Of a stretch of 64,000 nt of DNA, positions 17,794 through 27,406 are shown piece after piece. Positions within the stretch are counted from its first letter, which is position 1; the number at the start of each line of letters is the position of its first letter. The stretch spans positions 744,001 to 808,000 of the forward strand of contig OY970244.1 of assembly GCA_963715485.1 (NCBI GenBank), given 5' to 3'. A model generated the notes under the pieces. That model was not told the origin of the DNA and did no database searches. It saw only the letters and a program-made list of their open reading frames with translations. The position numbers and the translations under genes are program-made. Origin of the DNA: SG8-30 sp963715485. Lineage in GTDB: Bacteria; Pseudomonadota; Gammaproteobacteria; Steroidobacterales; Steroidobacteraceae.

Positions 17794-18743
17794 ATGCGCG
17801 CGAGCGGACCGAAGGCGTTGCACACGCTGCTGCTGTACCTGCTGCCGATCGTCGTGGCCTGGGCGGGCTGGGGCGTCGGTGCCGCCGTGCTGGCGGTGCT
17901 CGGGGTCGCCGTGGCAGGCATCGTCGCGAGGCAGCGCGAGACCCTCGCGCCGGGCTCGAGCCGGCCGCGCCTGCACACCATTTCCTATTCGCACTTCGTG
18001 GAGAAGGTCCGCTGGTGCATGGACCGGGCGGGCATCGACTACGAAGAGGTTCCGAGCATCGGCATCCTCGGCGTGTTGCTGCTCGGCCGGACGGTGCCGC
18101 TCCTCGAGCTGCCCGCGGCGCGCACGCGGGTCGGCAACTCGAGCGAGATCCTGCGCCTGCTGTGGGGCATGCACGGTCACGACGAGTCGGGTCGTGCTGC
18201 GTTCCTCGAGCCGACACCGGAAGCCGCGGCCCTCGAGCAGCATTTCGATCGCGCGCTGGGAGAACAGGTGAGGCGCTGGGCTTATCAGCGCCTGTTCGCG
18301 GACCGCCGCCTCACGCTGCAGGTCTGGGGCGTGCAGGAGCCGGCGGTGCCGGCCTGGCAGCGCGCACTGCTGCCGCTGCTGCGCCCGCTGCTGGAGTGGG
18401 CGGTGCGCAGGATGCTGCGCATCGACTGCGGGCTCGGCGCAACGCGCCCTCGAGAAGACGCGTGCGGTCTTCGACGAGGTGGACCAGCGCCTGGCCGACG
18501 GCAGGCGGTACCTGCTGGGCGATACGCTGAGCTTCGCGGACATCACGTTTGCCAGCCTTGGCGCCCTGGCGGTGCTTCCGGGCAACTATGGCGGCGGCCA
18601 CCTGGCGACGCGGTTTCCCGACGTCGACAGGCCTGCCCGAGCCGTGGCGCGCCGAGGTGGCCGGATTCCGGCAACGTCCCGCCGGCAGGCTGATCCTGCG
18701 GATGTACGAGGAGGACCGGCTGGCGGGCAACGTTCGCGCTTGA
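17794..18743 (+). CDS. Membrane-anchored glutathione S-transferase-like protein (two frameshifts)
   Basis: About 315 residues when two +1 breaks are removed. The N terminus has two hydrophobic helices (LLLYLLPIVVAWAGWGVG, AVLAVLGVAVAGIVA). A thioredoxin-like GST N domain follows (LHTISYSHFVEKVRWCMDRA, VPLLELPAARTRVGNSSEIL), then an all-helical GST C domain that includes LLGDTLSFADITFASLGAL. Breaks: about 18438-18442 (resumes as RALEKTRAVFDEVDQ) and about 18629 (FPDVD continues as LPEPWRAEVAGFRQRPAG). The ATG at 17794 follows GGGGAGAAGG. Membrane tethering of a GST is uncommon. The substrate is unknown. Confidence 0.78.
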
Positions 18744-18798
18744 GGCTGCCTGCCGGCGACCGGACAATGCATGGGCAGGCCACCGGAGGAGACGCGCC

Positions 18799-19149
18799 AT
18801 GGACGATGACAAGGGCCCCGTCTGCAACGTTGCCGACGCACCGGAGCGCAGCCACGCCAGCGGCGCCTGGGGCGCGACCTGGAAGGTCCTGACGCCATCC
18901 ATGCGCCCGCGCGGCGGCTCGCTGGGCGTCAAGGTCGCGCACCAGATCGCGAACCCCTACGACGAGGACCTCGAGTACCTGTCGATCGGACCCCACGACC
19001 CGCACGAGGTCTGCGGCTACCCGGACAACGGCAAGATCCTGGTGCGTGGCGAGCAGAAGATCGGCTTCATGCAGGTGGCCGAGTACCTGGCCGGGGAGCC
19101 GGAGCGACCCCGAATCCTCGACCTGGCGGACGAGCGGGCCAGGCGATGA
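18799..19149 (+). CDS. Cupin-family remnant lacking the metal-binding core
   Basis: A 116-residue protein. The ends match a cupin family I recognise: SHASGAWGATWKVLTPSMRP at the N terminus and AHQIANPYDEDLEYLSIGP, then DPHEVCGYPDNGKILV, at the C terminus. In full-length relatives about 45-50 residues lie between these parts and hold the HxH metal site and first beta-hairpins. Here SLGV joins directly to KVAHQ, so the core appears to be deleted in frame. GGAGGAG precedes the ATG and the stop overlaps the next gene as ATGA, so it is still positioned to be translated. It may be non-functional or reduced to a scaffold. Confidence 0.65.
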   Translation: MDDDKGPVCNVADAPERSHASGAWGATWKVLTPSMRPRGGSLGVKVAHQIANPYDEDLEYLSIGPHDPHEVCGYPDNGKILVRGEQKIGFMQVAEYLAGEPERPRILDLADERARR

Positions 19150-19595
19150 ACGACGGCGTGGTGAGCCTGCGCGAGATCACGCGGGAGACGCTAAACGAGG
19201 TCCTGAGGCTCAAGGTGGCAACCGCCCAGGAGCGCTTCGTCGCCACCAACGCCGTGTCCATTGCCCAGGCGCACTTCCACCCGGAGACGGCCTGGTTCCG
19301 CGGCATCTACGCTGGCGACGACCCTGTCGGCTTCGTCATGCTGGAACTGGACACGACGAAGCAGCAATACGGCCTCTGGCGCTTCATGATCGACGAGCGG
19401 TACCAGGGGCGGGGCTACGGTCGGGAGGCGATCAGGCTGGTGGTCGAACAGGTGCGGTCGCTCCAGGGTGCCCGGGAACTCCTGACCAGCGTCGTGCCCG
19501 GCGAGGGCTCGCCAGGGTCGTTCTACCAGCGCCTCGGGTTTTCCTTCACGGGCGAGGTCGATCACGGCGAGCAGGTGATGCGTCTCGAGCTCTGA
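19146..19595 (+). CDS. GNAT acetyltransferase (polyamine acetyltransferase-like)
   Basis: A 149-residue GNAT protein with the layout of spermidine/diamine acetyltransferases (PaiA/BltD type): VSLREITRETLNEVLRLKVA at the N terminus, then a strand VGFVMLELD, LWRFMIDERYQGRGYGREAI as the acetyl-CoA-binding motif A, and GSPGSFYQRLGFSFTGEV at the C terminus. The start overlaps the stop of the cupin remnant (ATGA). The substrate is inferred from the family only. Confidence 0.88.
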   Translation: MNDGVVSLREITRETLNEVLRLKVATAQERFVATNAVSIAQAHFHPETAWFRGIYAGDDPVGFVMLELDTTKQQYGLWRFMIDERYQGRGYGREAIRLVVEQVRSLQGARELLTSVVPGEGSPGSFYQRLGFSFTGEVDHGEQVMRLEL

Positions 19596-19617
19596 TGCAT
19601 CGGGGGTGCCCCGCAAG

Positions 19618-20094
19618 ATGACCGACGACACTTCGAAGGCCCCGCCGGTGGTCGCGCCCCGCGAGGTGGTTGTCACCGAGCTGGACCGCAGGTTCCTGCG
19701 CGGCGTCTACAGCGAGCAGCACTTCTGCATGGCGGACGAGCCGGAAGAATACGGTGGGACGGGCAAGGGACCGACGCCCTACGACCTGTTGCTGATGTCC
19801 CTCGGCGCCTGCACCTCGATGACGGTGCGCCTCTATGCCCGCCACAAGAACATCCCGCTCGACGACATCGTCGTTCGCTGCACGCACAAGCACGTGCACG
19901 AGGAGGACGCCGAGGACGCGGGCGGCGAGGACAGGCGCCTCGATGTCATCGGCATGGAGATCGAGCTGGTGGGCGCGCTGACGGAGGAGCAGCGGCAGAA
20001 GCTGCTGGCGATCGCGGCGAATTGCCCGGTGCATCGCACCCTCAAGGGAGAGATCGAGATCGATACGCGCCTGCAGGACGCGGCGGCGCGCTGA
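19618..20094 (+). CDS. OsmC/Ohr family peroxidase-like protein
   Basis: A 158-residue OsmC-family protein. These enzymes reduce organic hydroperoxides with two conserved cysteines. Both are visible, in LGACTSMTVRLYA and ANCPVHRTLKG. The insert FCMADEPEEYGGTGKGPTPY before LLMSLGACTS matches the OsmC-like branch rather than Ohr. I chose the ATG at 19618; an in-frame GTG at 19606 is possible. It lies 22 bases downstream of the GNAT gene and probably ends that transcript. Confidence 0.88.
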   Translation: MTDDTSKAPPVVAPREVVVTELDRRFLRGVYSEQHFCMADEPEEYGGTGKGPTPYDLLLMSLGACTSMTVRLYARHKNIPLDDIVVRCTHKHVHEEDAEDAGGEDRRLDVIGMEIELVGALTEEQRQKLLAIAANCPVHRTLKGEIEIDTRLQDAAAR

Positions 20095-20101
20095 GCCCAC
20101 A

Positions 20102-20581
20102 TCAGCTGCGGTATTGCGGCTCCAGCTTCATGGGCACGGCCGGGTGACCGTTCCGGACGCCCAGCGTGCCGGACACCAGGAACCCGAGCTTCTCGTAGAA
20201 GCCCACCGTTGAAGGCGTCGCGTCCACGGTGTAGCGCCCGGAGTTGCCGTGCTGCCGGCAAGCCTCGCGCGCGCGTTCCCACAGCGCGCGCCCGAGGCCG
20301 CTGCCGTGCATGGAGGCGTCGACGAACAGGTGGTACACGTGTGAGTTGCCGCGCATCGCCACCATGCCCACCATCCGGCCGTCCCGCTCGGCGACGTGAT
20401 AGCGGTAGGCGCTGTCGTGAAGCTTCCCGGCGGTGGCGGCGGGCGTGTTCATGGCCATGAAGTAGCGGCGACCGTCCTCCGGTCCGTCGTTGAAGATGGT
20501 CTCGCCGGCCACGTGGCACACGAGCTCCGAGATGGCCGTGGCATCGGCGGGCGTGGCATCACGTATTGCAGCTCTGGTCAC
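20102..20581 (-). CDS. GNAT N-acetyltransferase
   Basis: A 159-residue acetyltransferase: IRDATPADATAISELVCHVA at the N terminus, YHVAERDGRMVGMVAMRGNS in the central sheet, HLFVDASMHGSGLGRALWER as the acetyl-CoA site, and STVGFYEKLGFLVSGTLG at the end. The GTG at 20581 gives the normal length; no strong ribosome-binding site marks it. It is convergent with osmC, with only seven bases between the stop codons. The substrate is unknown. Confidence 0.82.
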   Translation of the reverse strand: MTRAAIRDATPADATAISELVCHVAGETIFNDGPEDGRRYFMAMNTPAATAGKLHDSAYRYHVAERDGRMVGMVAMRGNSHVYHLFVDASMHGSGLGRALWERAREACRQHGNSGRYTVDATPSTVGFYEKLGFLVSGTLGVRNGHPAVPMKLEPQYRS

Positions 20582-20744
20582 CGGGTTCTGCCCTGTTGTA
20601 TCTGTTTGCGGCGGGTAGGCCGTGACGCGTTCCGAGGCATGCCCCCCTCGTGCGCGAGCGCAATCCCGCGTCACGGCAAATGTAGCATTGCCGGGCGTGG
20701 CTGATGTGGACGTGTTGTTTTGCGCCGCAAAGAACGCGGCGTGA

Positions 20745-21197
20745 TCAGCAGCCGCCGTCGCGCAACCCGGGGACGAACGCTTCCGCGCATGACACAGATC
20801 GCGCCGGTACCGGGACATCGACGGTGTGTCCTGCGTCGGCCCACTGCAGGATGCCGCCCCGCAGCGACATGGCAGAGGTGAAGCCGAGCCCCTTCAGCGC
20901 GGCGGCCGCCAGCGTGGACCGGCCTCCGCTCAGGCAGTACAGGACGACGGGCCGTTCGCGGTGCGAAAGTTCCTCTGCGCTGCGCCAGGCGACGGCGGGA
21001 TGGCCGTCGACCTCGAACTCGAGCAGGCCGCGCGGGATGTTCACCGCGCCCGGGATGTGACCGTCCTCGAATTCATCGGCCTCGCGCACGTCGATGATCG
21101 CCGCGCCAGCTGCCTGCAGGTCGAGCAGTTCCCGCGGACCGATCTCGCGGATCAGGGCACGCGCGGCGTCGATCAGGTCGCGAACCGTGTGGCTCAA
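20745..21197 (-). CDS. Rhodanese-like sulfurtransferase
   Basis: A 150-residue single-domain rhodanese. The conserved IIDVREADEFEDGHIPGAVN precedes the active-site loop VLYCLSGGRST, whose Cys would carry the persulfide. The C terminus has GGILQWADAG. The TTG start at 21197 is supported by AGGGGGAA just upstream. The N-terminal helix (MSHTVRDLIDAARALIREIG) lacks a signal peptide, so it is cytosolic. It is a single gene. Confidence 0.9.
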   Translation of the reverse strand: MSHTVRDLIDAARALIREIGPRELLDLQAAGAAIIDVREADEFEDGHIPGAVNIPRGLLEFEVDGHPAVAWRSAEELSHRERPVVLYCLSGGRSTLAAAALKGLGFTSAMSLRGGILQWADAGHTVDVPVPARSVSCAEAFVPGLRDGGC

Positions 21198-21519
21198 GGT
21201 GATTCCCCCTCAGGATGGCGCGATTATTTGCCCGTCGGCGCCGGGGGATCCAATCACCGGCGGTCAGCAGGCCATCACCGGTGGTTCTAAAGCCAGCCGC
21301 ACGCAGGGGTTCGCAGCAGCCACGGCGTCACGGTGCCTGGATGGGTGCGCAAAGGGCGGATTTGGATCGCTGCGATGCAGCAAAGCCGGCCGGCGACCAA
21401 TTCGGCGAACTTTACTCCTCCCGGCCGGGGAGGCAAATACGAAATTGGCGAGACCGCCCTCCGGCAGAGGCTGCGGTAACCTCGGGCCGTAAGCAGACGA
21501 CAAGAGGAGGATGCGACCC
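21198..21519. other. Non-coding stretch between rhodanese and Cdd1-like genes
   Basis: About 320 bases between divergent genes. I see no convincing frame and no RNA gene. It contains a short direct repeat of CATCACCGG/AATCACCGG near 21250-21290 and the ribosome-binding site GAGGAGG at 21504-21510 for the next gene. Promoters for both genes presumably lie here. Confidence 0.6.
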
Positions 21520-21783
21520 ATGCACGACGAACTGACCACGCTGCCGGGGGTCGGCCCGAGCATCGCTGCGGACCTGAGGCACCTCGGTGTGCATTCCATC
21601 CGCGACATGGCCGAGTCGGACCCCGAGAAGCTGTTCGAGAAGCTGCAGGACATCACGGGTCACGCGCCCGATCCGTGCGTTCTCTACACGTTCCGCTGCG
21701 CCGCCTATGCTGCGCGGACGACCGAGCCCAGCGAAGAACTCCTCAAGTGGTGGAACTGGAAGGACCGCACGCTCGACAGTTGA
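21520..21783 (+). CDS. Helix-hairpin-helix protein of the Cdd1 family
   Basis: An 87-residue protein matching the pathogenicity-locus Cdd1/mitomycin-resistance family. It has a helix-hairpin-helix LTTLPGVGPSIAADLRHLGV, then DPEKLFEKLQDITGHAPDPC and a C-terminal LLKWWNWKDR. Members are small DNA-binding-like proteins of unknown role, and the hairpin should contact DNA backbone. GAGGAGG nine bases before the ATG at 21520 decides that start over an ATG at 21511. Confidence 0.88.
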   Translation: MHDELTTLPGVGPSIAADLRHLGVHSIRDMAESDPEKLFEKLQDITGHAPDPCVLYTFRCAAYAARTTEPSEELLKWWNWKDRTLDS

Positions 21784-21873
21784 GCGCTGCGCAGGCTTCC
21801 TGAGCCAACGGATACGACGCCCAGCCGGCCGTCGCCGCAACGCGGCGGCCGCGGCGGGCCGGGCCGATAATTG

Positions 21874-22158
21874 ATGCAGGACCCAGGGCAGGATGAAGCA
21901 ACGCTGCCCGCGGCGGCCATCGTCGCGCTGAATCGCGGCCAGCTGATCGAGGCCATCAAGCTCGTTCGCGAAAGCGAGCCGGGTCTCGGGCTGTCCGGGG
22001 CGAAGGCAAGGGTCGACAGCTACGCTGCGCGCGATCCCATGCTCAAGGCCCAGCTCGAGCAGCAGGTGAAGGCGTCACGCAGCCGCCTGGTCCGCTGGGT
22101 GATCGTCATCGAGATCCTGCTGTTCGCAGGACTCGCCTGGTATTTCTTCCTGCGCTGA
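21874..22158 (+). CDS. Small membrane protein with ribosomal L7/L12 C-terminal-like motif
   Basis: A 94-residue protein. Residues 10-55 read AAIVALNRGQLIEAIKLVRE and then GLGLSGAKARVD, close to the C-terminal domain of ribosomal protein L7/L12, which binds translation GTPases. A basic linker (VKASRSRLVRW) and one C-terminal transmembrane helix (VIVIEILLFAGLAWYFFL) follow. So an L7/L12-type fold is tethered to the membrane. Small proteins of this kind occur as uncharacterised families. It is convergent with prpE. Confidence 0.72.
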   Translation: MQDPGQDEATLPAAAIVALNRGQLIEAIKLVRESEPGLGLSGAKARVDSYAARDPMLKAQLEQQVKASRSRLVRWVIVIEILLFAGLAWYFFLR

Positions 22159-22206
22159 CACTGCCCGGCAGCCCCGCGCCGGGCAGTCGACCAAGCCCGG
22201 GCGGCT

Positions 22207-24102
22207 TCACTCCCGCGGGTAGCCGATCGCCTTCAGCGACTCCTCGATCTCGCGCAGCACCGTCGGGTCGTCGATCGTCGCGGGCATGCTCCACTTCGTG
22301 CCGTCCGCGATCTTCACCATGGTGCCGCGCAGGATCTTGCCGGAGCGCGTCTTGGGCAGTCTCGCAACGATCTTGGCCTGCTTGAACGCGGCGACCGGGC
22401 CGATCTGCTCGCGCACGCGCGCGACCAGCTCCGAGACGATGTCCTTCTCTTCGCGCTGGACGCCGGCCTTGAGGACGATCAGCCCGAGCGGCAGCTGGCC
22501 CTTCATCGCATCGTGCACGCCGAAGACCGCGCACTCCGCGACATCCGGGTGGCCGGCCAGCACTTCCTCCATCTGGCCGGTCGACAGCCGGTGGCCCGCC
22601 ACGTTGATGACGTCGTCGGTGCGGCTCATGATCCACAGGTAACCGTTCTCGTCCTTGATGCCGGCGTCACCCGTCAGGTAGTGGCCGGGGAAGGCGGTCA
22701 GGTAGGAACTGAGGAAGCGCTGGTCGTTGCGCCACAGCGTCGGCAGGCAGCCGGGGGGCATCGGCAGCTTGATGACGATGCTGCCGAGTTCGCCGGCCGG
22801 CGCGTCCTTGCCGTTGTCGTCGAGCACGCGCACGTCGTAGCCGGGCATGGAGACGGCGGGCGAGCCCGGCTTGATCTCCAGCTGCTCGATGCCAAGCGGG
22901 TTTGCCGCGATGGCCCAGCCGGTCTCGGTCTGCCACCAGTGGTCGACGACAGGCATCTCCAGCATCTTGCGCGCCCAGTTGAGCGTCTCGGGGTCGCAGC
23001 GCTCGCCGGCGAGGAACAGCGCGCTCATCCGCGACAGGTCGTACTGGTGCAGCAGCTTGCCGTCCGGGTCTTCCTTGCGGATGGCACGGAATGCCGTGGG
23101 CGCAGTGAACAGCACCCGGACGCCGTGTTCGGCGATCACCCGCCAGAATGCGCCCGCGTCCGGCGTGCCCACCGGCTTGCCCTCGTACAGGATGGTGGTG
23201 CAGCCCTTCAGCAGCGGGCCGTAGACGATGTAGGAGTGGCCGACCACCCAGCCGACGTCCGACGCTGCCCAATACACGTCGCCCGCGTCCACGCCGTAGA
23301 TGTTCCCCATGGTCCAGAACAGCGCCACGGCGTGGCCGCCGTTGTCGCGGACCACGCCCTTCGGCTGGCCGGTCGTCCCGGAGGTGTAGAGGATGTACAG
23401 GGGGTCGGTCGCGGCGACAGGCACGCAGTCCGCCGGCTCGGCCTGCGCCATGGCGGCGTCCCAGTCGTGGTCGCGGCCGGCAACGAGCGGCGCCTCGGAC
23501 TGCGGCCGCTGCTTGATCAGGCAGCCATTGGGCTTGTGCTCGCTCAGGCGGATCGCCTCGTCGAGCATCGGCTTGTAGGCGACCACCCGGTTCGGCTCGA
23601 TGCCGCAGGAGGCCGCGAGGATCATCTTCGGCTGCGCGTCGTTGATGCGGGTGGCCAGTTCCGGCGCGGCGAACCCGCCGAACACCACCGAGTGCACCGC
23701 GCCGATGCGCGCACAGGCCAGCATGGAGATCGCCGCTTCCGCGATCATCGGCATGTAGATCAGCACGCGGTCGCCCTTGCCGACGCCGTGGGCGACGAGC
23801 ACGCCGGCCAGCCGGGCTACCTCGTCGCGCAGTTCCGTGTAGGTGTAGCGGCGCTGCTGACCGGTGACCGGGCTGTCATAGATCAGCGCGAGACGGTCGC
23901 CATGCCCGGCGGCGACGTGCCTGTCCAGGGCGTTGTGGCAGGTGTTGAGCTCGCCACCGACGAACCAGCGTCCGGCCGGCGGGATGTCACCGTCGAAGAC
24001 CTTGTCCCAGGGCTGGTACCAGTCGATGTCGCGGGCCGCCTCGGCCCAGAATCCCTCCGGGTCGTCGATTGAACGCTGGTAGATCGAACGATAGTCGGCC
24101 AT
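22207..24102 (-). CDS. prpE: Propionyl-CoA synthetase
   Basis: A 631-residue, uninterrupted acyl-CoA synthetase of the PrpE type, which activates propionate (and acetate less well) to its CoA ester through an acyl-adenylate. It begins MADYRSIYQRSIDDPEGFWA. The ATP loop is YILYTSGTTGQPKGVV, the adenylate-forming core WWQTETGWAIAANPLG, and the C-terminal catalytic Lys lies in LPKTRSGKILRGTM. Length and the start match PrpE rather than acetyl-CoA synthetase (about 650 residues). No methylcitrate-cycle genes (prpBCD) adjoin it, so it is a stand-alone locus divergent from the DUF808 gene. Confidence 0.93.
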   Translation of the reverse strand: MADYRSIYQRSIDDPEGFWAEAARDIDWYQPWDKVFDGDIPPAGRWFVGGELNTCHNALDRHVAAGHGDRLALIYDSPVTGQQRRYTYTELRDEVARLAGVLVAHGVGKGDRVLIYMPMIAEAAISMLACARIGAVHSVVFGGFAAPELATRINDAQPKMILAASCGIEPNRVVAYKPMLDEAIRLSEHKPNGCLIKQRPQSEAPLVAGRDHDWDAAMAQAEPADCVPVAATDPLYILYTSGTTGQPKGVVRDNGGHAVALFWTMGNIYGVDAGDVYWAASDVGWVVGHSYIVYGPLLKGCTTILYEGKPVGTPDAGAFWRVIAEHGVRVLFTAPTAFRAIRKEDPDGKLLHQYDLSRMSALFLAGERCDPETLNWARKMLEMPVVDHWWQTETGWAIAANPLGIEQLEIKPGSPAVSMPGYDVRVLDDNGKDAPAGELGSIVIKLPMPPGCLPTLWRNDQRFLSSYLTAFPGHYLTGDAGIKDENGYLWIMSRTDDVINVAGHRLSTGQMEEVLAGHPDVAECAVFGVHDAMKGQLPLGLIVLKAGVQREEKDIVSELVARVREQIGPVAAFKQAKIVARLPKTRSGKILRGTMVKIADGTKWSMPATIDDPTVLREIEESLKAIGYPRE

Positions 24103-24290
24103 GGCTCAGTCCCCCGGAGACAGGGCCGCCCGGAGGCGGCGGTCATTTGGACCGACACTACCCGCGGCCGCGCGGTGTGCACCATTAGCCTTTCTGCGTA
24201 AGGGATTCTGCCGATGGCGCGTCTTGCCACTGGCCGTCGCGGGACCGGTCCGTTATGTTGGGCGCCGTCCGAGCCTACCGGGAGCCTTAC

Positions 24291-25263
<973 letters not shown>

Positions 25264-25344
25264 CCGGCGGCGTGGGCGTCATGCCGTCCGGTTCTTTCCC
25301 GACTGTCGCGAGCTGGCCGACAATCCCGCCCGGGAGGACATGAC

Positions 25345-26340
25345 ATGGCCATCGTCGAAGGCTTCGCCGGCGCGGTCGGCAACACGCCGTTGATCCGGCT
25401 CACGCGGCTGTCCGAGGAGACTGGCTGCGACATCCTCGGCAAGGCCGAGTTCATGAACCCGGGCGGTTCGGTGAAGGACCGCGCGGCACGCGCGATCATC
25501 GCGGCGGCGGAACGTGACGGCAGCCTGCGCCCGGGCGGCACGGTGGTGGAGGGCACGGCTGGCAACACCGGCATTTCGCTGGCGCACCTGTGCCACGCGC
25601 GCGGCTATCGCTGCGTGGTCGTGATGCCGGACAACCAGTCACCGGAGAAGTTCGCGATACTGCGCACGCTCGGCGTGGAACTCGAGCTGGTCAAGCCGGT
25701 GCCCTACGCCGACCCGAACCACTACCAGAAAGTGGCGATGCGTCGCGCCGCGGAGATCCCGGGCGCGATCTGGGCCAACCAGTTCGACAACACCGCGAAC
25801 CGGGACGGGCATTACTCCACGACCGGTCCGGAGATCTGGCGCGATACGGCAGGTCGCCTCGACGCGTTCGTCGCAGCCAGCGGAACGGGGGGCACCTTCG
25901 GTGGCGTCGCGACGTTCCTGAAGGAACAGGGCGGCGCGTCGCTGCGCACCGTGCTGGCGGATCCACAGGGCAGCGCGCTGTACCGATGGGTCAGGACCGG
26001 CGAGCTGAAGGCAGAGGGCCCCGGCTCGATCACCGAGGGCATCGGGATCGGCCGCGTGACGGCGAACCTGAAGGACGCGCCGATCGACGACGCGCTGCAC
26101 GTCACGGACGCGGAAGCCGTGGCCACGGTGCACGGATTGCTGCGACAGGAGGGTCTGTTCCTCGGCAGCGCTGCGGGCGTGAACGTCGCCGGCGCGGTGC
26201 GCGTGGCGCGGGAGATGGGACCCGGTCATCGCATCGTGACCATCCTGTGCGACAGCGGGCACAAGTACCAGTCGCGGCTCTTCGACCGGCAGTGGCTGGA
26301 GTCCAAAGGGCTGGCGGGGGCCGCTTACGGGACTGACTGA
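25345..26340 (+). CDS. cysK: Cysteine synthase (O-acetylserine sulfhydrylase)
   Basis: A 331-residue, intact PLP enzyme that makes L-cysteine from O-acetylserine and sulfide. The PLP lysine is K44 in NPGGSVKDRAARAI. The substrate loop is EGTAGNTGISLAH and the phosphate-binding loop is AASGTGGTFGGV. A SAAGVNVAGAV helix and TILCDSGHKYQSRLFD close the protein. The length is slightly above bacterial CysK and resembles the CysK branch close to plant and fungal forms. GGGAGGACAT precedes the ATG. It follows the DUF808 gene by 81 bases. Confidence 0.92.
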   Translation: MAIVEGFAGAVGNTPLIRLTRLSEETGCDILGKAEFMNPGGSVKDRAARAIIAAAERDGSLRPGGTVVEGTAGNTGISLAHLCHARGYRCVVVMPDNQSPEKFAILRTLGVELELVKPVPYADPNHYQKVAMRRAAEIPGAIWANQFDNTANRDGHYSTTGPEIWRDTAGRLDAFVAASGTGGTFGGVATFLKEQGGASLRTVLADPQGSALYRWVRTGELKAEGPGSITEGIGIGRVTANLKDAPIDDALHVTDAEAVATVHGLLRQEGLFLGSAAGVNVAGAVRVAREMGPGHRIVTILCDSGHKYQSRLFDRQWLESKGLAGAAYGTD

Positions 26341-26551
26341 ACCCGTCCTGCCGATGACTACCAGCGCCGGGGTGGGGGCGCGCAAGCCGGGAGGAGTCGC
26401 AGCGTCCCCCCGGTAATTCCCGAGACGCATCGCGATCGCCGCAAGCGCGGGAAGTTCCCTGCGGAAACCGCGGACGGGAACGCCGCGGCGGATCGCCTAG
26501 TGTTCGATTCATGTACATGCCTTGCTTCCACGCCAGCGACGGAGCCGGCCG

Positions 26552-26935
26552 ATGACGCCGCTGGGCCTCGGTCCCGAGCATTGCCGCGAGGCGCTGGAGC
26601 GCTATCGCGAGGGAGTGGCGTCGCTCGCGTGCCTGCTGGTGTTGCCACAGCAGGCCGGTCCAGGCAATGCATCGCTTGCGGCGCTCGACGACCTGGTCAG
26701 CCGGCTCGCCGTCGACTCGCTGTCGCGGCGTGGCTCGAAGGGCAGCCAGAGGATGTCCCAGGTCGAGGCAGACCTGTTCGAGCCGATCGTCACTGCTGCG
26801 CACCACGACCTGGAGCAGCTGGCGAGGCGGCCGCCGTCGACCGAGTGGCTGCCGACGCTCCAGGCTGTCGACCAGCACCTCGAGGCGGCCGAGCACGACA
26901 TCGAGCGCTGGCACCGGCAGGTGGGCGTCGACTGA
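26552..26935 (+). CDS. Hypothetical protein, all-helical
   Basis: A 127-residue protein I do not recognise. It is predicted to be helical, with EHCREALERYREGVASLACL, an Arg/Ser-rich middle and a C-terminal acidic helix (LQAVDQHLEAAEHDIERWHR). It has no signal peptide or membrane segment. The stop is directly followed by the start of a membrane protein (TGAATG), so the two are probably an operon in which this is a cytosolic partner. Confidence 0.55.
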   Translation: MTPLGLGPEHCREALERYREGVASLACLLVLPQQAGPGNASLAALDDLVSRLAVDSLSRRGSKGSQRMSQVEADLFEPIVTAAHHDLEQLARRPPSTEWLPTLQAVDQHLEAAEHDIERWHRQVGVD

Positions 26936-27351
26936 ATGTCCCGGGGCGTGCTGCGCGCCGGGTTCACCTACTTCATCCTGGTCTTCGCCGCAGGGTTCGC
27001 CTTCGGCGTCCTGCGGGTGGGCTGGGCGGTGGAGCGCCTCGGCGAGCGCAATGCGGAACTGATCGAGGCGCCGCTGATGCTGCTGGTGGTGTTCCTCGCA
27101 GCCCGCTGGGTGGTGGCTCGCTTCCGGCTGCCGGGGGCGATCGCGCCGCGACTCGGTGTCGGCTTCCTGGCGCTGGCGCTGCTGCTGGCCTGCGAACTGA
27201 CGGTGGTGCTGGCGCTGCGCGGCATGAGCCTCGATGAATACCTCGCTCGCGGGATCCGCTCGCCGGTGGCGTGTACGTGACGTCGCTGCTGCTGTTCGCC
27301 TTGATGCCGGCGCTGCTCTTGCTGTCGAACCGCAGCGCTGGCAGCTCCTGA
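26936..27351 (+). CDS. Four-helix membrane protein (one frameshift)
   Basis: About 138 residues with four hydrophobic helices: GFTYFILVFAAGFAFGVL, APLMLLVVFLAARWVV, GVGFLALALLLACELTVVL and a last one, VTSLLLFALMPALLLL. Between helices 3 and 4 the frame slips at about 27251-27254: LDEYLARG should continue DPLAGGVYVTSL, which needs one more G in a G run (a deletion). If left unread the protein would stop at 27280. Function is unknown. It is coupled to the upstream helical protein. Confidence 0.6.
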
Positions 27352-27406
27352 CAGGGCGCTGGTGTCGGCCGGTGCGGCTCGCTGCCTGGCGCGGCTCTCT
27401 ACTCCG

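Noticed and set aside
15867..18530. Long plus-strand frame over the minus-strand hypothetical and FMN reductase genes
   Set aside because: Its translation is low-complexity Arg/Ala/Gly-rich and lies opposite well-supported genes.
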